Positions 48,259-60,750 of a stretch of DNA of 64,000 nucleotides are shown piece by piece. This stretch comes from Gigaspora rosea (taxonomy: Eukaryota > Glomeromycota > Glomeromycetes > Diversisporales > Gigasporaceae): the NCBI GenBank assembly GCA_003550325.1, contig QKWP01000112.1:318719-382718 (forward strand). The letters are read 5' to 3'. The notes under the pieces were generated by a model. The model was not told where the DNA came from, searched no databases, and saw only the letters and a program-made list of their open reading frames with translations. The position numbers were made by a program, and so were the translations under genes. Numbering within the stretch: position 1 is the first letter of the stretch; every line of letters begins with the position of its first letter.

Positions 48259-50233
48259 TATTTTATGATTTTTTATACTATGTATTTTACTATTATTTAT
48301 AATTGAGCTTTCAATTATTATATTACTATAAAAGAATGCTCTAGTAAGAATTTTAATTTTTATCAGTTGAATTTTTAGATTCTTTTTTATATTTGAAAAT
48401 AGCTATAAGTTAATTATTATTATATATTATTTTTTTATAAAAGTTTCTACTTATTGCCAGTAGTGATTATTACTAGTGATTAACAAAAATTAATAAAAAG
48501 TTTTTTGCTAAAATAAAAATAAAAATTTGATTAATTTTAGAGTTAAAATAAGAACTAAGATAGGGCAGGAGGATATAGTTTATACTAAAATTTTACAAGA
48601 AATTTTTTTTGTTAGAGCCTCAAAGGTGATTTCATAGACAAAATTTAAAGATACAAAATCTACATTGGTGATAATCACCACTAGCGATCAATAGCAAACT
48701 TCTTTTTTTATTATTATTAAAAAAAATATTAATAAAAAAAAAGCAAAAATTTTTGCTAGTCCAATCTTCAAGATTATTTATAAAGTTTGTAACTCAAAAT
48801 TTTAAGTTAAAAACTTTATATATGATTTAAATTTGGTTAACTGGCAAAAGTTTTTTAATTAATTTTTTTTTAAATAATTATTTTTTTTTAATTGTTTACT
48901 TAAATTTTTATTTAAATAATTTAAATTATCAATATTTAAATATGCCAAAAAATAGTTATAGTACCATTAAGAGGAAATAATATTGTATTGTGTCATCTAT
49001 AGTGTATTGGAAATATCTAAAGGAGAAGATGTGTTGTTAGAAAAAGTGGTAGATAGTGCTAGAAAATGAGAAAGAGATAGTTTTCTTGGATGTGAAAATT
49101 GGCAGGATGTGATTATAGTTTAATAGTATCAGGTACATACATATGTACATAAGTAGTTGGATCAGAAATATAGTAGTTGTTAGAAAAGTAATTGTTGAGT
49201 AAAGATTTATTGGGTAAGTGGTTGTATTGGACGGGTTTATAAAAGAAATGGTTGTTAGGAAAGGAATTATTTAAGAAATAATAGTTGTCAGAAAAATAGA
49301 TATGTTAGAGAGATAGGTGTTGGTATCAGTGAAATAAGTAGAGTTTTAGTTTTAGTCACTAGTTCAGGTAGTTTCAGATAGCATTATTAAATTTAACGAT
49401 TAAGCATATTGACTAATCAAAATATATGATTGATTATAATCGATCAAATAATTTTGACTGATCAAAAGATTGAATGATTTTAACTGATCAACTGATTAAC
49501 TGATTTTGATTGATTAAATGATTTTGATCTCAAATTACATAATCGATCAGTGATTAATTTATTTTATACATGTTCGATCAATAATTAATCACAAAAATTT
49601 AACCGATTTCAACCTTTACCAAACAGGCTATTTCAAAAGATTTTGTTTGGTATAGAGAAAGTTCAAAACATAAAATTTCTCTTTCTAAACTAAATACTAA
49701 TAAAAATTTAATATACTAATAAAAAAAAAAATTTAAATAAGTCTATTTGATATATAATCTGTTGTATACTATATATATTGTATAAAATAAAAAAAAAAAA
49801 ACTTAAAAAAAAGTTTTATTCTATTTTTTTTTAATTTTTGCATTTATTACCCATTAGATCACTATTATTTAATCTGGGTCATGGCTCAGGTTAAATATCT
49901 AACTGTCAGGTTACTATTATCTGACCCAGATCAGAACACTAGTTTAATTAATTATATAGAATAAATTTTATTCATAATACAAAATAAATTTATTTAAATA
50001 AAAGATTATATGTACTGATTATTTTAATTTTAGATTCAGAATAGCAAATTTATTATGCTAATTTAATATATTTAGAGAAAATATATATATAATATTTTGT
50101 TCTAAAAGATATCAAAAGTTCATATATAGAGGGCTGGATTAGAGAGTAGCAACTGTATTCTTTTTTCTATTATTACTATATTTACTAGTAATATATTATA
50201 GTGTTTATATAAATTAAAAGCAATATCACATAT
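48259..50233. other. A+T-rich DNA with a TGATTNA motif cluster
   Basis: No gene. At 49400-49600, GATCAAATGATTTTGA and ATTAACTGATTTTGATTGAT motifs repeat loosely, similar in style to the AATCGATTAG clusters at 3830 and 60730. Around 48960-49330 is a G-richer stretch with repeats of AGTTGTTAGAAAAG. Confidence 0.35.
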
Positions 50234-50579
50234 GAGATATTACACATTAAAACAGCCCTTTTTTGCAATTTTTTAAAAATTGAGTTTTCATTAGATTCAT
50301 ATAAATTTTGACATGATGATATTTTTCAATTATAAATGAAAGTCAATTTGCATAATAAAAAATCAAGATAATTGTAAAAGAAAAATTACATGAGGCCATA
50401 TAAGGCCAACACATTACGAGATTACCTGATACCGGTAGTTATCTGTTATATTTAACTAATCAAAATTGTGAAATTTACTTAATACTGGATCAGTCCGAAA
50501 ATCAAAACAAATGATTAAACTCAATTATTTCAAAATAAATTATATGTAAATAAAGAAATGTTTTAATGTGCAACACCCC
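50234..50579 (-). mobile_element. MITE family F, copy 1 (diverged)
   Basis: Reverse-orientation relative of 60751-61090: shares AATCAAGATAAT, AATTACATGAGGC, AACACATTACGAG versus AACACGTCACGAG, GATCAGTCCGAAAATCAAAA and ACACCCC at the right tip. The left tip has drifted (GAGATATTACACATTAAAAC). Differences are mostly C/T and G/A. Confidence 0.7.
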
Positions 50580-50830
50580 ATATACATTTGATTTAAATCA
50601 TATTTATGTTTACTTATTTAATAGTTGGCTTCTAAAATTAATATACAAAATATATAAAGTATTAGATTAAATTAGCTTGTTAAACAATATTATAAAGTTC
50701 TTCAAAATTAAACTTATTTACAATATTTGATATCTTTTTTGTTAATTGATTTAATATATATTTAGTAGAATATAACAATTTTAGAGATTAGTAAGAATCA
50801 ACTTTATTATATAAAAAGATAATCAAAATA

Positions 50831-51600
50831 CAGTCGTCTTCTTTTACAATTACCTCCTATATAATTACAAACTCTATACAGTCACATGATATTTAATACT
50901 ATTTGGTTTATTTTTAAAAACCCTTTCATATAATCACAAAAGGCTTACAATCACTATTACATTTTTTTAAATTTTGGTGAACAATTTTCATAATAAAATT
51001 ACCTCTTTACAATTATATTTATATATGGTCATAAAAGGACCCCAAACAATTTATGTGATATCATATTTGAAAAATTGCTAATGAGGGGCTGTTTTTCAAA
51101 AAAGGTTATATTTGAAAAGTAGGTATTGGAGAAAAAGGTTATATTTGAAAACAGCTAAATGGCAAAATAGATATATTTAAAAGAATGCTAATGGGGTAAT
51201 TTTTATAAATCTTATATTTGAAATGTGCTAATAAAAAATTCTGGGCTGTAATGAATACAAAAATTGAAAAATGCAAAAATCGGAAAATGCAAAAAAATCA
51301 AAAAAAAATGCAAAAAATTAGAAAAATGCAAAAATTAAATAAAATTAACCAAGGAAACAGTTTGTTTTGTTTTTTTTTTTTTTTTAGAGAGTGTAAGTTT
51401 GTTTTTTTTTTAAGAATATTGTATTTCAAAAAAAGTTAAAGGTGGGTAAAAGTTCTATTTAATGTGTGAAATATAGCTTATATATACCAAACCAAAATTG
51501 CTAACTAAAAAATTTTTTACTATGAAGTTCAAATATAACCTCATATAGATTGTTTGGGGTCCTGTTATAAATAGTTGCTATATAGAAAAGTTACAATTTT
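50831..51600. repeat. TACAGTC-family foldback region
   Basis: TACAGTCGTCTTCTTTTACA at 50831 opens a stretch with CTATATAATTACAAA and CATATAATCACAAAAGG motifs like the element at 18559. A recognisable inner element follows at 51036-51563. The right tip is not clear. Confidence 0.4.
51036..51563. mobile_element. Inverted-repeat element with AGGACCCCAAACAAT ends
   Basis: AGGACCCCAAACAATTTATG on the left is matched by ATTGTTTGGGGTCCT on the right; the arms continue through ATATTTGAA blocks for about 35 bp. The interior includes tandem GGTTATATTTGAAAA motifs that recur inverted at 21180-21400, and a poor ATGCAAAAA repeat at 51270-51345. No target duplication identified. Confidence 0.65.
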
Positions 51601-52049
51601 ACTAATTAAATTGCAATAATTAAAGTTGTTTAGAAGAATAAAATATACCTATTTTAAAATTTTCATACAAACTGAATAACTTTTTATTAGTACAGTTTTT
51701 CATTTTACATATTAACAAATATAATATAGCTAAAAAATTTGTAATTTTTGTTTAAAAAAATGTAAAATAAAAAAACTTATTAATGAAATATCAACCAATT
51801 TACTATATTTACCTAACATGTATACCTCTCTATGTACTATATCCTGCAGCAATTTAGAATGCCAAATTTTGATTTATACTGGGTATATAAATATAAAGGT
51901 ATTCTATTTATATATTCGGATATATAATAGTAAAATAGATTAAAAATATAGAAGTATTTATACAATATATCCCTCCTATATATATATTCCGAGTGCTAAA
52001 ATGGGCTAAAAAAATACCTCAGGTATATATAGCAAATAAATACCATATA

Positions 52050-52325
52050 TGAAAATTTTAGAGTAAATCTATTTTGTTCTTCTAAACAATATTTATTATT
52101 GCATAATAATTAATTTACATAGTATTATTTTAACTTTTATATATAGCAATGATCAATAATCATATATAAAAATTTTTTAAAATAAATTTTAAAAAAATTT
52201 TATATATGATCATTGATTATTGCTATATATAAAAGTCAAAATAATACTATGTAAATTGATCATTATACAATAATAAAGTTGTTCAGAAGAATAAAATATA
52301 TTTATTTTAAAATTTTTATACAAGT
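52050..52325. repeat. Palindrome with ~115-bp arms
   Basis: TTACATAGTATTATTTTAAC, then TTTTATATATAGCAATGATC, and on into AAAATTTTTTAAAATA at the centre (about 52180), mirrored on the right to GTTCAGAAGAATAAAATATA. The layout resembles the 19100 palindrome. AAGTTGTTTAGAAGAATAAA at 51620 is a direct repeat of its right shoulder. Confidence 0.65.
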
Positions 52326-52637
52326 CAGATAACTTTTATTACGGTAGTACCTAGGGGTTAGTAAAATTTTGGGGGCCAACTTATTATAAACATATAGCTA
52401 ATAAAACGGTGCACAATTATTTGTATAACAATCGTATAAATATATAATAAAAAAATTTATGATACTATACCAAAGAAGCATGGCAGACATTTATTTTAAT
52501 TGGTCAAAAAATGTAAACAAATAAACAATATGCATAATGTAGATCTATATAAATTTAGATATATGCATTATTCTAGATTTCTTTCTAGATTGTTCTACAT
52601 ATTACAATGTTTGGCCAATCAAATTCATTATAAATTA

Positions 52638-53148
52638 CCGTAAATTTCGGTACAAAGTACCCGGGTATTTTACATACCACGTATATACATGTTGGCAAAA
52701 TCCCGACTTACTATAGTTTGGGATTTGTCCGTCATCCCAAATCCCAAATCCCAAACTCTTGCAAAGCTAATATCTTAAAAACTTTATTAATAATCTTTAT
52801 TTAAACAAATTGTATATATTCTTATAGTTATAAATAATATATTTACAAAATATTAAGATTATTTATTTGATTTAATTTTTTATAAATAGCAATTGTTTTT
52901 TTACTATTTAGAATTTGTCCGGGTTTTGCCAGCAAGTATAACCACGTAACAACAAACTTTGATTTATACCCCGGGTATATTGGGCAGAACAGGGTATATT
53001 ATACGGGGGTAGCCTATAAGTAAAAAAAATCATTATTAGTAAATCGGCCTTTAATTTGTCTTACAAACCACCACAACAAATAGCCTTGAATATACACGGT
53101 ACAAATCAAGGGGGTACCAATTAAGAGGGCTTGCACCGAAATTTACAG
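52638..53148. mobile_element. MITE family G (TA duplication) hosting a nested element
   Basis: CCGTAAATTTCGGTACAAAG on the left and the complement of TTGCACCGAAATTTACAG on the right are flanked by TA at 52636-52637 and 53149-53150. It has a second inverted pair inside with TTGGCAAAATCCCGAC ends (about 52692-52935), which carries CCCAAATCCCAAATCCCAAA and looks like a nested insertion. Confidence 0.7.
52692..52935. mobile_element. Nested element with TTGGCAAAATCC ends
   Basis: TTGGCAAAATCCCGAC at 52692 and GTCCGGGTTTTGCCAG at about 52918-52931 are inverted ends. The left half holds a TTTGGGATTTG/CCCAAATCCCAAATCCC subterminal motif cluster. No target duplication could be fixed. Confidence 0.5.
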
Positions 53149-53479
53149 TATCACTCTGTATATAGCTTATTTTCTAAAGTTTGAATTTAGTAAAGTTAAC
53201 CGTTTTTTGGTAATATAATATAACAACTATATTAAATATATAGTTTAATATGTAGAAATAAATACTTCTAATTTGGGTTAAGTATTAGTACTTTTTAAGA
53301 AAGAAACAGTCTTAATTTTCATTTTTAATTTATAAATATTATATTTAAATTACTCTAAAATGTATAAATACAAATTATTGATTACTCAAAATAAAGTTGT
53401 CCTATTATATTTCGTAAAATGTAAAAATTTATAATACTACTCTTTAACGATTAAATGAGTAATTAAAAATTATGATCTA

Positions 53480-56020
53480 TTAACCTATATTTCTTAAATT
53501 CCCTTTTACGCCATTCCATAATGGTAACAAATTACAGTTTTAAAAAATTACTTGTCTACAAGCTTCTGATAAATATGTGTAAATATGTTCAGTACCAATT
53601 CATAAATATAATAACAAATTTGAAATATTCCGTTAGAATATTTCATATTTGCTAATTTTTGATAATAAATGAATGCCTTATTTTCATCCTTTTCATCACC
53701 AATTTCTTATTCCAGTATTCATAACAGTAATCAAGCCAGTATATTCCGTCTTAATTGTTCATATCTGCCAAATTTTGACAAATAATAGATCTTTTGTTAA
53801 TTGGTTTCTATTAAGTTAGAAAAAATACATCATACAGATATTGTAAATATTATACTTACAGTGTTTATACAATATACTTAGCTTGTAAAAATCTAAAGAA
53901 TTGGTATAGTTTCCTCAATGTATCTCTGTTATACCTATAGTACATTCACACATACCTAAAGAAGTCAGCGTATAGTGTTTGTAAAGTGCATTAGCTATTA
54001 CCAGTTTTCTTTTTTTAAGATCCAAAAAAATAATATGGTGTTCTTGCAAAACTTGTCTGTTAACGATTTTTATCATATGATCCAAGTTTATTCAAACGAA
54101 TATCTAAAGAATAGGCATGGTTTTTTCTAGAGTATTTTTGTAATACAATCTAAAGAAGTCAGTGTGAAGTTCTTGTAAATACATCAACTAAGATTATCTC
54201 AACAAAGAACTAAAGTATTTCCATAGCAGATAGTACATACATATGTCTTAAAAAAGTCAGTATATCAACTATTACCAGTCCTTGCAAAAAGTGTCTGTTA
54301 ATATTTTTCACTATATGATCCCAACGAAGTCTAGAAAATTGGCATGGTTTTCTTCAGAGTCTCTATGCTATACCTGTAGTACATACATCCATTTTAAAGA
54401 AGTATGAAGTTCTTGTAAAGTGCATCAACTATTACTAGTCTTTTAAAAAGCGTCTGTTTTGTTTATCAATTTCAATTCCAATTCCTAAATAATAACAATA
54501 ACTGACTTGATACATTCTGTTAGGGTTATATATATCTGCTGATTTTTTATAATATATGAATACCTTGTTTTTATTCTTTTCAACTTGTTTTCATTCTTTT
54601 CAACCCCTATTCCATAATCGTAACAATAATCAAGAGCAGATTTTTTGAACTGGGCAACACTTTATATTTTATCCTTTTCAACGTTAATTCTGTAAAAATA
54701 AAAATATCCTAATTTATATATTTTATCAGCACATGGACTTTGTAGTTGTAAACTAGTAATTTAATGGTTAGAATAAAAAGCATATTTAATGATGTACAAA
54801 ATAAAATAAACTACAAATAAAAATACAAATTAACATACTTTCAATCCATTTATAAGATTATCTTGATCTTCTTCCACGCCAAATCCATAATAATAACAAA
54901 TATCAGTTTTCTGAATCCATATGGAATTACCTGCCTTAGCAGATTTCAATTATATGTAAATGCTTTATGCTTATCAATTTTGATTCCAATTCCTAAATAA
55001 TAACAATAACCGACTTGATACATTCTGTTAGGGTTATACATGTCTGCTGATTTTTGATAATATATGAATACCTTGTTTTCATTCTTTTTAACTCCTATTC
55101 TATAATCGTAATAATAACCAGGTGCAGATTTTTCGAACTGGGCAACACTTTATATTTATCCTTTTCAACGTTAATTCCGTGAAGATAAAAATATCCTAAT
55201 TCATATATTTCATCAACACATGGACTTTGTAGCTGTAAACTAGTAATATAATAGTTAGAATAAAAAGCAAATTTTAAAAATGTACAAAATAAAATAAGCT
55301 ACAAATAAAAATAAAAATTAACATACTTTTCAATCTATTTATAAAATTATCTTGATCGCCAAATCCATAATAATAACAAATAGCAGTTTTCTGAATCCAT
55401 ATGGAATTACCTGCCTTAGCAGATTTCAATTTTGATTCCAATTCCTAAATAATAACAATAACTGACTTGATACATTCCATTAGGGTTATACATGTCTGCC
55501 GATGTTTGATAATATATAAATACCTTGTTTTCATTCTTTTCAACTCCTATTCCATATTCGTAACAATAACCAAGAGCAGATTTTTCGAATTAGGCAAACA
55601 CTTTATGTTCATCCTTTTCAACATTAATTCCGTGAAGATAAAATATCCTAATTTATATATCATCAACGCATGGACTTTGTAGTTGTAAGCTAGTAATTTA
55701 ATGGTTAGAATAAAAAGCATATTTTAAAGATGTACAAAATAAAATAAGCTACAAATAAAATAAAAATTAACATAAGTTACTTTTTAATTTATTCATAAGA
55801 TTACTTGATCTTCTTCTACGCCAAATCCATAATAATAACAAATAGCAGTTTTCCAAATCACTATGAAATTATCAGATTTCAAATAATATGTAAATGCTTT
55901 ATGCTTATCGATTTCGACTCCAATTCCTAAATAGTAACAATAACCAACTCGTTAGGATTATACATATCATTTAACTTTTTGAGAAAAATCTAGCAATAAT
56001 ACCATACAATAATTCTTCAT
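53480..56020 (-). pseudogene. Decayed, tandemly duplicated Sel1-repeat protein gene
   Basis: Read on the minus strand through stops and shifts, Sel1-like (TPR-related) repeat cores recur: YCYYLGIGI preceded by NGMYQVS, ICYYYGFG after WIQKTA, and FIYYQTSAD-like ends. Three copies of a ~450-485-bp block, each with two Sel1 units plus an A+T-rich spacer, are seen; the marker ACATGGACTTTGTAG lies at about 54733, 55218 and 55671. Older, more eroded units continue down to about 53480. Sel1 proteins are scaffolds, and Rhizophagus is known for a large Sel1 family, often with kinases. No kinase is seen here. Stops make expression of a long product unlikely. Confidence 0.7.
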
Positions 56021-56165
56021 AACGTGTAGTTTCTTTATATGCTATCGCACGACTATTTAGGGCTTTAACATAGAATATTTTTTAAATTCTTTGACTTCGG
56101 CATCCTCTTCTCTATTTCTGCCCTATATTAATAAACAATTCACAGAGAATTTTTTTTAAAAATAA

Positions 56166-56396
56166 TTATGAATAATGGGCATGTACAAGAAAGTGAACCT
56201 TTTCTGTTTGTTTTTGAATTTTAGGTTCTTTTGACCGAGTTAATAACTTAGGTAGGTTTGATTTTGGAGTCCATAATAAATATAGGCCAAGTCTAGCCAA
56301 TATCACTATGGCAGATGCAGCAATATAAAACTTACCTTTATTTGCCAGATCATCGTTAATTGCGATTCCTGAATTCTTGATTAAGCGGGGGCTCAT
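56166..56396 (-). CDS. Possible small single-pass membrane protein
   Basis: 76 codons from a genuine ATG at 56396. Residues about 25-42 (FYIAASAIVILARLGLYLLW) are hydrophobic and followed by a basic tail (KSNLPKLLTRSKEPKIQKQ). No family recognised. The frame lies just upstream of the Sel1 relic on the same strand and could be chance or a remnant exon of it. Confidence 0.25.
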   Translation of the reverse strand: MSPRLIKNSGIAINDDLANKGKFYIAASAIVILARLGLYLLWTPKSNLPKLLTRSKEPKIQKQTEKVHFLVHAHYS

Positions 56397-56399
56397 ATT

Positions 56400-57603
56400 T
56401 CTGTAGTTCCTTTAAAAAAAAGTTAACCCATGGTACTAGAACTTCTGTCTGTATTTTTTTTGCTAGTACCTAAACATTTACTAATAATAAATTATTTTAT
56501 ATAACAATTAGTAGCCAATTAACTCATTTGTACGTTCCGTATTATTGTATTTGATCTATACTGATCTTTTTTTACAGAAGGTATAGAAAGAGTTGAAGAA
56601 CACTATTATATAGTTTAAAAAAATTTTATTATAGAAATATACGAGTTGTCAATTGACGATATAGCTTTTTATAGTAAAGGTTACTTTAAAAAATTTTTTT
56701 TATATTGTATAACCTAGTGATCTTCAAGCCAATCAAATCGAATGTCTACCATGCTTACCAAAGAACATTCAGTTGTATTAATTGACCACTAATTCAAGAT
56801 AGGCTGCTGTCGCCTTCTATTTCAGCCACCTAGTAGGTTTGTATAGGAATTGAGCACACATTGGTGTTCACAGAAACCAATTATCACTCTTAAATAATGA
56901 AAGTTGTCAAATTCTGGATTTATTAACCTATATGTATTCATTTTAAACATTCCGTTATAATAGATCACAAGCTATTTTTTATATGAACATAAAGCCGTTA
57001 TAAGCTCTAATCTACATATGTACTCTGTTATTATTGTATGGGTCTTAAGTAACAACCCATGCTTTTTTTACTCATTTATTGGCACATGCTTAAAAAATAA
57101 ATAAATCAGAACACTTTCATATCTGATAAAAATTTGATAGTGTCCCGATTTAATTATTTTATTTTTATTATTAAAGTGTTTGCCTTTACATTTTTAAAAA
57201 TATTAGGACATTCGTGCCATTAGGTCATTTTTAAATGTTTATTGATTATATTGGCATTAACTTTTTTTTAGAACTTTGTTTCTTTAAATTCTTATTAGAT
57301 AGAATCGCATACCGGCATTATTAGATTTTTGTTTTTTTTTCTTAAATTTTTATTGGACAAGTTATATACTATTAGATCTTTTCTTTTAAACCTTCGCCTT
57401 TTTTAAAATTCTTTAGTTATTGGATTTTTGTTTTTTTTTTGTAAATTCTTCGCCTTTAATATTAAAGCATTACATAGTATTTCACATAGTACAAATTTTT
57501 CAGATTGTAATAATTTTTTCATACGCGCTTTATGTATTTGCAGTTAATGTTATCTAATTGTGAGGAAGATTGCATAAGAGATACTTCTTGAATGTTTATG
57601 TAT
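56400..57603. other. A+T-rich DNA, nothing recognised
   Basis: No gene. 57180-57480 has loosely repeated ATTAGAT/TTTTTAAATT and CATTATTAGATTTTTG-type motifs without clear borders. Confidence 0.35.
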
Positions 57604-57611
57604 GTTGAAAA

Positions 57612-58502
57612 TAGTGTTCTAAGCCGATTAAAATTTTTCGGCTTGGCTAAGCTGTTAAAATTTTATTGGCTTAGCGGCTTAGCCATTTTTTTATAAAATA
57701 AAAAATTTTAATTTTTTTTTATTGATCAAAGTCAAAATATATATAAATTTTTTTATATGTAAAAAAAATATACAGAAAAATATAAAAAAGTCAATGATCG
57801 GAGTTGATATATATATATTAGTCTTTTAACCATAATGCTAATTTAAAATCCATTTATTTTAAATTTGTTTAATATCTTCATTAAAAATCTAATAACCTAC
57901 TAAAAGTAATTAGACCTTCCTAAATATTAAGTTGAAAACAATTAGATCTTTCTAATATAACTATGCCTCACAATTTAAAAAAAATAAAATTTTTACTTTC
58001 TGCTCATTTTCTTTACTAATGTTTTGCTAAATTACGACTCGATATTCTCATATTTTTTACTAAATATATCTTGCATGTAATCTAGGATTTTTTAGCTAGA
58101 GTACTAGAAAATGAATGAAAAAACTGGTATAGTTAAATTTCAATGGCGATAAATCTTATCGACATATATACGTACTATGTATGACTTATTTATTAACACT
58201 AGTGACAATTAATAAGAAACACCAAAATAAAATTTTTGGGATATAAAAGTTTTACTGTATATAATTTAAAACTATGATTCATGAGGTTCGAAATTTAGAT
58301 ATGTAAAATACAATTACATAATTTAAATATAGTAAATTTTAGCATAAAAACCTGTATTTAATTTGACTGGTAAATAAATGATTAATTATATTAAGCATAT
58401 TAATTTTTAATAATAACCTTATTAGCCGGCTAACAAGATTACCAGCTGGCTAAACGGCTAAGTGGCTGGCTAAGCGGCTAGCCTAATCGGCTTGAAACAC
58501 TA
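57612..58502. mobile_element. hAT-like MITE with GGCTTAGCC subterminal motifs (8-bp duplication)
   Basis: The ends TAGTGTTCTAAGCCGATTA and the complement of AATCGGCTTGAAACACTA are flanked by an exact GTTGAAAA duplication at 57604-57611 and 58503-58510. At 891 bp there is no transposase. The subterminal zones carry GGCTTGGCTAAGC, GGCTTAGCGGCTTAGCC and, on the right, GCTGGCTAAACGGCTAAGTG-type arrays; the interior is plain A+T-rich DNA. Confidence 0.85.
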
Positions 58503-58510
58503 GTTGAAAA

Positions 58511-59744
58511 AATATTCGTTATAGAAAATTTTTGTGCTCATTATATTTGAAAGTGTTATAGAAACATTCAAATCTCCAAGGTTGACTGTACTACAGTATT
58601 TAATTCTAGAAATTTTAAGTAATCTAATAATATAGGAATTGTATCCAAGCAATATATGTCATTCGAGAATCTTGTAGTGGGAATGCCTTTTGATCATTTT
58701 CTTGTATTTTCTGGATTTATATTAAAACTTTAATACAAATAATCAAAGACTTTACGTACTTATAAAGGATTTACATCGACTATTAGTCAATCTGCTGCTA
58801 AAATATTTGATAAGCATTTCTTTAAATGCATTATGAGCAAAAATTAATAATCTTGAGATTTAGTTATTAGATAGAGTTTTTGCAAAGGACGAAAAAGTAA
58901 AATAATAAAATTATAAAAATGGGTTATTTTATTTTGACATAACAATATGATTTATGGCATTGATATTAAATTTACAATCATCAAATTTAGAATTAACTTA
59001 AGTTGCTTTTAAGTTTCATGCCAACTTGGGTTGTATTTAAAAATCATTCCAACCTAAGTAAATTCTAAATCTGCAATACTTCCATTTCGACGTACGACAT
59101 ATATATTATAATAAAGCATTATTTATTAATTTATGCATTTTTATATGATTTTAAAGTACATAATAATCTTTATTCACCCTAATACTACTTCTAAATAAAA
59201 ATCTATTCTTTATTACAATCCTATTTTTAATCTAATTCTAAACTATTCCTATTTCTAACAAAATCCCGCTTTTATTTACCTGAACCTATTTTTAATTCTA
59301 GTTTTAAACCCCAACTCTATTTATAACACTAAATCCAACCTATTTAATTGTGCTATAACCCAAATCTAACTATTGTGCTTGTTCCAAATCTAACTATTGC
59401 GTTATGTCCTAAGGGTAATCATTTTGGTTAATTAAACATTGTCTTGAAAATAATCATTAAAGTATACAGAATTAAACTTTACTCACGTCTTTTATCACTG
59501 TCATACTTAGCCTGGCCGTCGAATCACTATGTCAAAGTACGGTGTTGAATCGCCACAAGAACGGCGTTGAATCACTACAAGAATTTTATTGAAATATTGC
59601 AAGAGTTACTACAAGAGTGCCATATCGAATCACGTCAAGTTACTACAAAAACCAGGGAACACCAGAGAAACTCTGTGACAACTACAAAGATTAGAAATGT
59701 TTCTGTAGGTTATCAGAAGTGTGTAACGGAGCTAAGGAGTAAAG
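58511..59744. other. A+T-rich DNA with a short GAATCACTACAAGA repeat
   Basis: No gene. 59520-59650 holds about five imperfect copies of a 22-24-bp unit around GAATCACTACAAGA, and 59220-59410 a TCTAACTATTG-like series. A 66-codon frame at 59567-59767 falls on this repeat and is not convincing. Confidence 0.4.
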
Positions 59745-59752
59745 ATCTAGAC

Positions 59753-60318
59753 TATAGATGCTGGTGAAATTAAACTATTTCACCAGGTGAAATGGTGAAA
59801 TAGTTTCACCAGAATTATACCAAAATTTTATTTTGGTGAATTGGTGAAATTGGTGAAATTGGTGAATTGGTGAAATTGGTGAAATTGGTGAATTGGTGAA
59901 TTGTTGAATTGGTGAAACGGTGAATTGAATTGGTGAAATGGAGAATTGGTGAATTGGTGAAACAGTGAATTGGTGAAATGGTGAATTGATCAATCCTATA
60001 AACGGTTAATAGTTCTGACCTCAAAGTGTGCCTGTAAAAACATAAAATGTAAAAACTTGAACAAAAACCTAACTGAATTCCAGGCTGAAATATTCCAGAC
60101 TCTGGAAATTTACTATTTCACCATTTCGCTGTTTCACCATTCCACCAATTCACCAATTCACCATTTCACCAATTCACCATTTCACCAATTCACCAATTAT
60201 ACCAATTACACCAATTACACAAATTCACCAGTTACACTAGTTTCACCATTACCGATTGGTGATTGGTGAAATGGTGAAATCATTTCACCACTCTGATTTA
60301 ATTTCACCAGCATCTATA
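59753..60318. mobile_element. hAT-like MITE made of GGTGAAATTGGTGAATT arrays (8-bp duplication)
   Basis: Perfect 22-bp terminal inverted repeats starting TATAGATGCTGGTGAAAT are flanked by an exact ATCTAGAC duplication at 59745-59752 and 60319-60326. Most of the left half (59760-59990) is GGTGAATTGGTGAAAT-type repeats, and the right half (60115-60290) is the inverted TTCACCAATTCACC array, so the element can fold back on itself. The frames read from it (for example repeating FTNSPIHQFT) are repeat artefacts. Confidence 0.88.
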
Positions 60319-60326
60319 ATCTAGAC

Positions 60327-60750
60327 CTGGGTGTATAAAATGAAATAATATTATTAAAGAATATTATTAATAATGAAAAAAAACTTATAGGCTTTGAGTT
60401 ATGTGTATGATCTTTTACTTTTGTTTCTTTTATCTTACCATAAATATATGATTTAGTTTTTTTAACAATAAAAGAACAGCTATAAAATTTCTTTATGATT
60501 AATTACTTACCTTTGTCTATTTCGAGTTTTGAAAAAAAAAAAATCTCAGTAGACAGGTTATTTTTAAAAAAATTAACAATCAAGACTTTGACCGATCGAA
60601 CATGATATATATGAATTTATATGATTTTTATATAAAGTAACAATTTTTGCATTACTATTAAACTTGTATAATATTGGAGTTGACCCGCAATTTTACTAAC
60701 CCCTAGTTAGTACATCAGGAAATTTTTTATATAGATTTATATCGATATAT
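60327..60750. other. A+T-rich DNA, nothing recognised
   Basis: No gene; its end (60730-60750) begins an ATCGAT-rich stretch that continues after the MITE at 61091. Confidence 0.4.

Noticed and set aside
59775-60269. Open frames of 69-72 codons encoding repeating FTNSPIHQFT-type peptides
   Set aside because: They are read-through of the GGTGAATT arrays of a hAT-like element in several frames; not genes.
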